This document shows, piece by piece, positions 59,124 to 64,000 of a DNA stretch of 64,000 nucleotides (its first letter is position 1; each line of letters begins with the position of its first letter). Source of the stretch: Flavobacterium sp. LHD-80. Its GTDB lineage: Bacteria; Bacteroidota; Bacteroidia; Flavobacteriales; Flavobacteriaceae. The stretch spans positions 186,001-250,000 of the forward strand of contig NZ_JAVFVS010000005.1 of the NCBI RefSeq assembly GCF_030929605.1, written 5' to 3'. The position numbers and the translations under genes are program-made. The notes beneath the pieces are model-generated. The model was not told the origin of the DNA. It searched no databases and saw only the letters and a list, made by a program, of their open reading frames with translations.

Positions 59124-59606
59124 CTACTTAATATAATAAGGTATACTATACAAACACCTTACCGGATTTCCATCTTTCATTGCCGGAATCCAGTTTGGGG
59201 ATAATTTTAAAACTCTTTCTAATTCTTTTCCTGAACCGTAACCAATGTCACGTAGGATTTTTACCTCAGACAAACTACCGTCTTTTTCAATTGTCAAGTT
59301 TGCAAAAACTCCGCCTCTAGAAGATTCATCATCAAGTATTTCTTCCGGAATAACATAATTCTTCTTTATAAAAACATGCAGTTTTTCAATACCACCAGGG
59401 TATTTTGGTAGAATATCTATTGCGGCTGTATTATAAACTTCATTATCTTCTGGCTTACTGTCACGATACTTTTCCACTTTTATTGTTTGTTCAGGAACAG
59501 TCTTTTCGATATTTTTATAAGCAGGTTTATCCGCAACCGAAACACTTTTATTTTGACAGCTAAATAACTGTAGAAAAATTATGGCTATTAGAAAATTTCT
59601 TTTCAT
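59124..59606 (-). CDS. Lipoprotein with TonB C-terminal domain
   Basis: A 160-aa protein. Lipobox QLFSC (Cys17). The mature chain ends in a TonB_C-like domain (about 70-160): PKYPGGIEKLHVFIKKNYVI, GGVFANLTIEKDGSLSEVKI, LSPNWIPAMKDGNPVRCLYS. There is no transmembrane anchor for energy transduction; a lipoprotein TonB domain is common in Bacteroidota and of unknown function, so calling it an energy transducer would be unsafe. It lies between tmRNA and the DUF4833 gene. Confidence 0.85.
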   Translation of the reverse strand: MKRNFLIAIIFLQLFSCQNKSVSVADKPAYKNIEKTVPEQTIKVEKYRDSKPEDNEVYNTAAIDILPKYPGGIEKLHVFIKKNYVIPEEILDDESSRGGVFANLTIEKDGSLSEVKILRDIGYGSGKELERVLKLSPNWIPAMKDGNPVRCLYSIPYYIK

Positions 59607-59780
59607 AGTTTTTTAGTAAAGCAAAGATGTTGTGTCCGTTCAACTTTTTTTTATAAAAGTAAAAAAACAAAATTTATTCCAATGCATGAGTAATGAATCA
59701 AAAATCTTTAAATTATCTCATCAAGCCCACAAAAAAGGTAAAAAACCTAATGTTTTCTGCTTTTTTTTCATCCAAGTATC

Positions 59781-60359
59781 TCATTTCAAAAACATCCTTT
59801 CAGTAATAATCTTATTTGAGAAAGTATCAATTCCGGTAACTTCGGCATACTTGACATTTGGGAACCAAAAAGAACCTCCTTCAATGCGCACAAATATTTT
59901 TTCTACTTGTATTTTCTTCTGATTTAAATTTACAAAAACATGATATTTTTGATCTGAATCTATCTTTTTCAATGTTAAAGACAACTTTTTATACGATACA
60001 AATTGAAGTTCAAATTCCTCATTATTTAAGGCTTTACTTTCTACTCCGTATGCAAATTTGCGTTGCAGATAATTAAAATCTTTTTTTTCTCCATTCTCAG
60101 CATACCGAATCCAATATGCTTTTATAGGATTGCTTTTGTCTATTTTTCCATTTTCTTGATAATTTATAGCATAAATAGCAGTGTTTATATTTGGATCTCG
60201 CTGAATGTAAAACAACATATTGTCTATATTTTTAGGTGTTGGAAAATTTAATGGCGATGGATTTTTGGATTGTGCCAAAAGATTTCCAGAAATTATATTT
60301 ACTAAGAATGTTATAACGATTAGTGATTTTGCGAAATATTTAAATGATAATTTATTCAT
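59781..60359 (-). CDS. DUF4833 domain-containing secreted protein
   Basis: A 192-aa protein with signal peptide (KSLIVITFLVNIISGNLLAQ) and a DUF4833 domain over nearly the whole mature part: PKNIDNMLFYIQRDPNINTA, IYAINYQENGKIDKSNPIKA, YWIRYAENGEKKDFNYLQRK, GSFWFPNVKYAEVTG. The family is restricted mostly to Bacteroidota and has no assigned function. Stand-alone gene; a 174-bp gap separates it from the TonB-domain lipoprotein. Confidence 0.88.
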   Translation of the reverse strand: MNKLSFKYFAKSLIVITFLVNIISGNLLAQSKNPSPLNFPTPKNIDNMLFYIQRDPNINTAIYAINYQENGKIDKSNPIKAYWIRYAENGEKKDFNYLQRKFAYGVESKALNNEEFELQFVSYKKLSLTLKKIDSDQKYHVFVNLNQKKIQVEKIFVRIEGGSFWFPNVKYAEVTGIDTFSNKIITERMFLK

Positions 60360-60386
60360 ATGAAATTTTTAATGTAAACCTTTGGA

Positions 60387-60547
60387 TGCAATTATTTTAA
60401 CACATAGAAACATAGATTTTAGGAATCTTAAAAAAGGCGTTTCACTTGTTTTAAAAAACATAGTTGACTATGTGTTAGAAACTAGTTTCTTTTTAAATTC
60501 TTTTTATGCATCTAACAACTATGTTTCTATGTGTTAAAATAATTGCA
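60387..60547. repeat. Long palindrome with TAACACATAGAAACATAG arms
   Basis: The 29-bp arms at 60387-60415 and 60519-60547 pair perfectly; the loop contains further copies of the words acatag and tatgtgtta. It occupies the gap between the DUF4833 gene and the gtrA-like gene and may serve as their common termination or processing structure. Confidence 0.8.
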
Positions 60548-60561
60548 CGAAACGGATTATT

Positions 60562-60993
60562 TTAATTTGATTCGATTACATTCTGTTTTTCGTTTGTTCT
60601 AAAAACCCAATATTTAATCAGTGGATAATTAAATCCATAAGAAACAAAACTATCGGTGATTAATCTTCCGATTCTGTAATCAATTTGAAATACTTTTTGA
60701 AAAATAAGCGTGCCGAATGATTTTAAAGAAATACTTCCCAGTACAACCAAAGCAAATTTAAAAAGCTGATTATTGATGTGGTTGCTATAACCAGATTGAT
60801 TTTTAAATACCCATAATCTATTGATGCTGAAATTGATAATTGCGCCAACGGTTCCAGAGATTAGAATAGAAAAGGCAAAATGCAATTTGAATACTTCCGT
60901 CAACAAAATCATTAGTCCATAATCTATAATGCCTCCTAAAAACGCTGCAACTTGTGCTTGCAGAAAAGTAAAAACGGATTTTCTCTTGAACAT
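60562..60993 (-). CDS. GtrA-family membrane protein
   Basis: A 143-aa protein with four hydrophobic helices (AAFLGGIIDYGLMILLTEVF, FAFSILISGTVGAIINFSIN, FALVVLGSISLKSFGTLIF, LITDSFVSYGFNYPLIKYWV) and the typical FSINRLWVFK...WVFR pattern of GtrA. The family is linked to flipping of polyprenyl-phosphate sugars or to teichoic/lipid glycosylation. Its ATG lies 1 bp after the stop of the CDP-alcohol phosphotransferase gene, so the two are translationally linked. Confidence 0.88.
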   Translation of the reverse strand: MFKRKSVFTFLQAQVAAFLGGIIDYGLMILLTEVFKLHFAFSILISGTVGAIINFSINRLWVFKNQSGYSNHINNQLFKFALVVLGSISLKSFGTLIFQKVFQIDYRIGRLITDSFVSYGFNYPLIKYWVFRTNEKQNVIESN

Positions 60994-60994
60994 G

Positions 60995-61681
60995 TCAATT
61001 TTGGGTTTTATCTTTTAAATCGCCCAACTTTAAAAGTTTCAAGCTATCAATGGTATTTATTATAAACAACACAATAGTGATTAAGCCGGCCAAATAGGTA
61101 ATCGATCCGTGAAACAAAACTTCTATGATTAAAATTAAAGCAATAATAAATCGAAGTTCGGTTGGGCCAACAAAGCCAGAATCGATACTGTATTCATTTG
61201 TAATTTTGTAGCGCAACTGACTGATGATGATTGACCAACCGTACAATGCAACAAAAGCAAAGGCTATTACTTGTGTGCTATTTTCAGCATAAATGTAATA
61301 GCCAAAACCTATAAGTACAATGCCAATCCAATCGGCAATAATATCTAATGCAAAGCCGTACCAACGACGTGGAATATTTCTATAATAAGCCAATCTTCCA
61401 TCTAAAGAATCGCCTAGCCAATTTATCCCCAAACCAATAATTCCCAAAAGTAAATACCCGTTTGTGAAATAAGCACCTAAAACAAAAGCTAAAAAAACGA
61501 ATCCCGAACCAAGTGTACCAATTAAGGTTAGCAAGTTTGGCGAAATGAATTTAGGCACCTTTGGAAGCAAAAATACAATAGCTGACTGTTCTGCTTTTTT
61601 TAAAATATTAGTTCGCTTACGGTCTGAAAATGTTCTTTGTGCAATTGCACTATAATCCTCAATCTGTGTTTCCTTTTCCAT
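60995..61681 (-). CDS. CDP-alcohol phosphatidyltransferase-family protein
   Basis: A 228-aa membrane enzyme. The CDP-AP signature is present as GDSLDGRLAYYRNIPRRWYG plus FALDIIADW, giving D-x2-DG...R...G-x3-D-x3-D with all four aspartates. Six hydrophobic segments. Such enzymes swap CMP for an alcohol to make phospholipid or phosphodiester headgroups; the alcohol is unknown. It forms a tight pair with the GtrA gene and lies 154 bp downstream of the PhyH-family gene, which has the cysteine leader. Confidence 0.88.
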   Translation of the reverse strand: MEKETQIEDYSAIAQRTFSDRKRTNILKKAEQSAIVFLLPKVPKFISPNLLTLIGTLGSGFVFLAFVLGAYFTNGYLLLGIIGLGINWLGDSLDGRLAYYRNIPRRWYGFALDIIADWIGIVLIGFGYYIYAENSTQVIAFAFVALYGWSIIISQLRYKITNEYSIDSGFVGPTELRFIIALILIIEVLFHGSITYLAGLITIVLFIINTIDSLKLLKLGDLKDKTQN

Positions 61682-61835
61682 TAATAACGCAATATTTGTA
61701 AGCCTGATACTATACTCAATTCTACTTTTGTAATTTTCAATTTTACTTTTCTGTGCGTATTTTTAAAAAAATCTGTGGTACTTTTTAGTTTACCTGATCT
61801 AACCAGATAACTAAATGCGATAATAATCAGCATAA

Positions 61836-62642
61836 CTATTTAACAATACCCGCAAAACGTTGATAGAAAACCGTTGGACTGTTCTCATTTTTAGGAGCGT
61901 ATTTTCCTGCTATAATCGGAATATAAATAACCCTTCTTCTGCTCTCTTCGCCTCGTATAGATGATTGTGCAACTCTGTGCCACAAACGTCCATCGTGAAT
62001 GGTCAAATCTCCTGCTTCCGGAGTGATGGAAACTTCCTCTGGATCGGCTTGATGATCTAAAAAGTATTTTTTACGGAAAAGCATTTGATAAATACTTTGC
62101 TTGTGAGTACCAGGAATAATTTTAAGACCGCCGTTTTCAGGTTGCAAAGTGCTTAAGTGAATCCCCACATTTAGCATCGGATTTAATTTTCCACCATAAA
62201 AAATATCTCTCAAACCATCTGTATGCCAGCCCATTTTAGTAAACTTGCTTTCTGGTCCATTGATATAATGATTGAAAACCATTCCGTCTTTTTCTTCAGT
62301 TCCCAATCTTGCGCCATCGCCAGCCAATGGCAATAAACCATTAAATCTTGGATCAAGCAAAAGACCGCTTAAAGCTTGATGATGTTGATTGATAAAAGCA
62401 AAACGTTGTACAATAGGAGAACCATCTAAATCTTTCCCGTATTTAATAGGAACACCATTTACTTTTTGAAGATCGTTTTCAATCCAATTTTGCTCTACTT
62501 GTTTAGAGGCATCAATGATGGATGAAACCGTTTCTGGGTTTATAAATTTTTTGAAATGAATGAAGCCATGTTCGTTAAAAAAAGCAATTTGCTCATTAGT
62601 TAATTGCTCAGTAAGGGTAAATGTTTTATAAGAAGATACCAT
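61836..62642 (-). CDS. Phytanoyl-CoA dioxygenase (PhyH)-family Fe(II)/2-oxoglutarate oxygenase
   Basis: A 268-aa cupin-fold oxygenase. The metal triad is visible as His and Asp in KMGWHTDGLRD and the distal His in HDGRLWHRVAQ, with a following Arg (RGEESRRRVIY) for 2-oxoglutarate. The N-terminal pattern NEQIAFFNEHGFIHFKKFIN is diagnostic for PhyH. It has no signal peptide. Substrate unknown. Its 5' leader carries a short ORF ending in six Cys codons and a consensus promoter, implying control by cysteine or sulfur status; with the CDP-alcohol phosphotransferase and GtrA genes downstream, a lipid- or organosulfur-related role is possible. Confidence 0.9.
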   Translation of the reverse strand: MVSSYKTFTLTEQLTNEQIAFFNEHGFIHFKKFINPETVSSIIDASKQVEQNWIENDLQKVNGVPIKYGKDLDGSPIVQRFAFINQHHQALSGLLLDPRFNGLLPLAGDGARLGTEEKDGMVFNHYINGPESKFTKMGWHTDGLRDIFYGGKLNPMLNVGIHLSTLQPENGGLKIIPGTHKQSIYQMLFRKKYFLDHQADPEEVSITPEAGDLTIHDGRLWHRVAQSSIRGEESRRRVIYIPIIAGKYAPKNENSPTVFYQRFAGIVK

Positions 62643-62695
62643 GATAATATGTATTTAATAAATGAAATAATAAGTTTGAAATTTTATCTAAAAGT

Positions 62696-62737
62696 TTAGC
62701 AACAGCAACAACAACACATTCGCATGTTTGCCTGCAT
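62696..62737 (-). CDS. Poly-cysteine leader peptide MQANMRMCCCCCC
   Basis: ATG 62735-62737 to TAA 62696-62698 encodes 13 residues; in-frame ATGs at 62725 and 62719 would give 9 or 7. The last six sense codons are all Cys (TGT TGT TGT TGC TGT TGC). It lies about 65 nt into the transcript of the PhyH-family gene, 53 nt before its ATG. An AAAGG precedes the first ATG. This is the form of a cysteine-sensing regulatory uORF. No GC-rich terminator hairpin follows, so coupling or ribosome stalling is a better model than classical attenuation. Confidence 0.72.
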   Translation of the reverse strand: MQANMRMCCCCCC

Positions 62738-62809
62738 TTGACCTTTAGGAAAATTAAACTCATTTTTTCTTTTATTTGACATACTCTATAGGATTAGTAG
62801 AATTTAATA

Positions 62810-62840
62810 CAAACATAATATATATTTTCTCTTTTGCAAA
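62810..62840 (-). promoter_or_regulatory. Consensus promoter of the cysteine-leader/PhyH transcript
   Basis: On the minus strand: TTTG (62837-62840), 19-nt spacer, TATGTTTG (62810-62817), the exact Bacteroidetes consensus. Predicted start near 62803, giving a leader of about 160 nt. Confidence 0.75.
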
Positions 62841-62869
62841 AAATATTTTTTATTTTTTTTCGAAAAAAA

Positions 62870-63658
62870 TTAAATTTTATAAATCCCAGCTGCCGTTTTT
62901 TCAATGAATGCCTTTGGTAGTATACGATTGGCATAAACCGAAATGATATTGGTAAAACCCGGAATAACTTCTGATTTTTTGTTAAACATGGCTTTTACTG
63001 CAATTTTTGCAACTTCATCAGGTTGCATATTAAACTTTTGAGCCATTTTGCTAAGAGCGTCTAAACCAGCTCTTGAAGCAAAACCAGTATCAACCGGACC
63101 TGGACTAAAACAAGTTACTGAAATTGAAGTTTGGGCAAGTTCAAAGCGTAGGGCACGCGTAAATGATAAAACAAAAGCCTTTGTGGCAGAGTAAATAGCT
63201 AATGTAGGTACCGCTTGGTAGGCAGCAGTACTCGATATATTTAAAATATAAGCTTGTTTTTCTTTTGAAAGTATGGGTATTAATAAATGTGAAAGCTCTA
63301 CAATTATATTCATATTAAGTTGCATCATGCCAAGCTGATCGGTTAAAGAAGACTGACTAAAATCGCCCCACACTCCATAACCGGCATTGTTCACTAAAAC
63401 GCCAACTGGATAGTTATTCATTTTTATCCAATCGGTTACTTTTAGTGACGCACCATTAGTAGAAAGATCAATCGATAAAATAGAAGCATTGATGCCGTAT
63501 TTATCCTGAAGATCATCAGATAATGCTTTTAATTCGGCTGCACTTCTTGCAACAAGCAATAGTGGATAACCTTGTTTAGCCAATTCATAAGCTATAGATT
63601 TTCCTATTCCTTTACTGGCGCCAGTTATTAAAGCATATGGTTTGGTTTTTTCGCTCAT
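62870..63658 (-). CDS. Short-chain dehydrogenase/reductase
   Basis: A 262-aa classical SDR. NAD(P)-binding ALITGASKGIGKSIAYELAK, structural NNAGYGVWGD, catalytic Ser in LNISSTAAYQ and the YxxxK pair in IYSATKAFVLSF are all present. The pattern resembles DltE/YqjQ-type SDRs acting on unknown hydroxy or keto compounds. The stop lies only 29 bp upstream of the -33 box of the PhyH promoter, but the genes are probably separate units. Divergence from or coupling with the HxlR gene upstream: same strand, 153-bp gap. Confidence 0.92.
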   Translation of the reverse strand: MSEKTKPYALITGASKGIGKSIAYELAKQGYPLLLVARSAAELKALSDDLQDKYGINASILSIDLSTNGASLKVTDWIKMNNYPVGVLVNNAGYGVWGDFSQSSLTDQLGMMQLNMNIIVELSHLLIPILSKEKQAYILNISSTAAYQAVPTLAIYSATKAFVLSFTRALRFELAQTSISVTCFSPGPVDTGFASRAGLDALSKMAQKFNMQPDEVAKIAVKAMFNKKSEVIPGFTNIISVYANRILPKAFIEKTAAGIYKI

Positions 63659-63811
63659 TTTAATAATTTAATAATCAAATATAAAGATTAATTGTAATTC
63701 GTTAAACGTTATAAATCGATTGCTTTTAATATTGTTTATCTCTCTATCAAAATTATTACTATTATAAACTTTATAGTTGAAAGAACTAAGAGTCAACGGA
63801 TACTCCACAAT

Positions 63812-64000
63812 CAACTCAAACCCATTTGCTTTTCGCCCCAAATTCGCATTTGATTAATAAATGGCACTAATTCTTTTCCAGTTTCCGAAAGACGATATTC
63901 TACGCGAGGTGGCACTTCTTTATAAACCTTTCTGATTATTAATTTATCAGATTCTAATTCTCTTAAAGTTTGAGTTAGCATTTTGGGCGTTATTCCTTCT
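63812..64000 (-). CDS. HxlR-family transcriptional regulator, C-terminal fragment (runs off the window)
   Basis: The open frame from base 64000 down to TGA 63812-63814 gives about 62 codons: GITPKMLTQTLRELESDKLI, then IRKVYKEVPPRVEYRLSETG and KELVPFINQMRIWGEKQM. This is the recognition helix, wing and C-terminal helix of HxlR winged-helix regulators. The N-terminal helix with the redox Cys seen in many members is outside the window. It lies upstream of the SDR gene on the same strand; HxlR proteins often control such oxidoreductases. Confidence 0.85.

Noticed and set aside
59632..60251. Plus-strand frames of 60-96 codons opposite the DUF4833 gene
   Set aside because: Phe/Ile-rich antisense translations of a well-supported minus-strand gene; no promoter.
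62643..62763. Alternative 44-codon frame from ATG 62763 running into the PhyH start (contains CVVVAVAK)
   Set aside because: It overlaps the PhyH start codon and reads the TGT run out of frame as Val/Ala; the poly-Cys frame has the non-random composition.
1..64000. CRISPR array, prophage, integrative element or tRNA genes
   Set aside because: No regularly spaced direct repeats, integrase/transposase genes or tRNA cloverleaf sequences were recognised; the repeats present are palindromic and dispersed.

Overview
The window is AT-rich chromosomal DNA that reads as a Flavobacterium (Bacteroidota), close to the F. johnsoniae type. The evidence is a T9SS C-terminal sorting domain, Bacteroidetes-type promoters (TTTG, about 19-21 nt, TANNTTTG), many OMP_b-brl_3/TonB-dependent receptors, LETM1-like and DUF4251/DUF4833 proteins, and a high load of flavobacterial intergenic palindromes. 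No phage, plasmid, transposase, rRNA, tRNA or CRISPR array is visible. The single structural RNA gene recognised is tmRNA.

Layout. 1-700: end of a menaquinone locus (isochorismate synthase start, hotdog thioesterase). 1-9 kb: beta-helix lipoprotein, T9SS-secreted endonuclease I, purL. 9-14 kb: outer membrane barrel protein, small secreted protein, long-chain acyl-CoA ligase. 14.2-16.2 kb: a gene-poor stretch with an orphan 145-aa gene and two very small genes, each with its own promoter and terminator. 16.2-22.8 kb: MarR-controlled beta-oxidation operon (HAD/ECH fusion, thiolase, acyl-CoA dehydrogenase), interrupted by a four-helix-bundle gene inside a repeat. 23-30 kb: GH18 chitinase, MscS channel, a minus-strand run of four small secreted proteins, Cu/Zn SOD. 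30-36 kb: LETM1-like protein, carbonic anhydrase plus SulP transporter, Dps divergent from OxyR. 36-43 kb: MnmD, IlvE, MazG-like protein, SRPBCC protein, ECF sigma/membrane protein/CpxP-like operon, Asp-box propeller protein. 43-50 kb: low-complexity lipoprotein with a sigma-54-like promoter, Kup, RNA m5C methyltransferase, MenE and a CPBP protease. 50-58 kb: ArsC-like protein, second barrel receptor, 57-aa membrane protein, FumC, alanine/saccharopine-type dehydrogenase, serine hydrolase. 58.6-64 kb: tmRNA, TonB C-terminal lipoprotein, DUF4833 protein, GtrA/CDP-alcohol phosphatidyltransferase/PhyH cluster, SDR, and the 3' part of an HxlR regulator.

The two most interesting signals lie outside the large genes. 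First, the PhyH-family dioxygenase at 61836-62642 is preceded by a perfect-consensus promoter and a 9-13 codon ORF ending in six consecutive cysteine codons. This looks like a cysteine-sensing leader peptide and suggests that the dioxygenase cluster is controlled by sulfur status. Second, at 15.1-15.8 kb two peptides of 31 and 34 aa share an AG-x(5,6)-SG-x2-C-x(6,7)-Y-[KR]-x-end pattern. Each has a TTTG-N21-TANNTTTG promoter and its own intrinsic terminator.

Intergenic space is dominated by palindromic elements of several families, often nested in each other. All functional statements rest on reading motifs and translations by eye; no database search was run.
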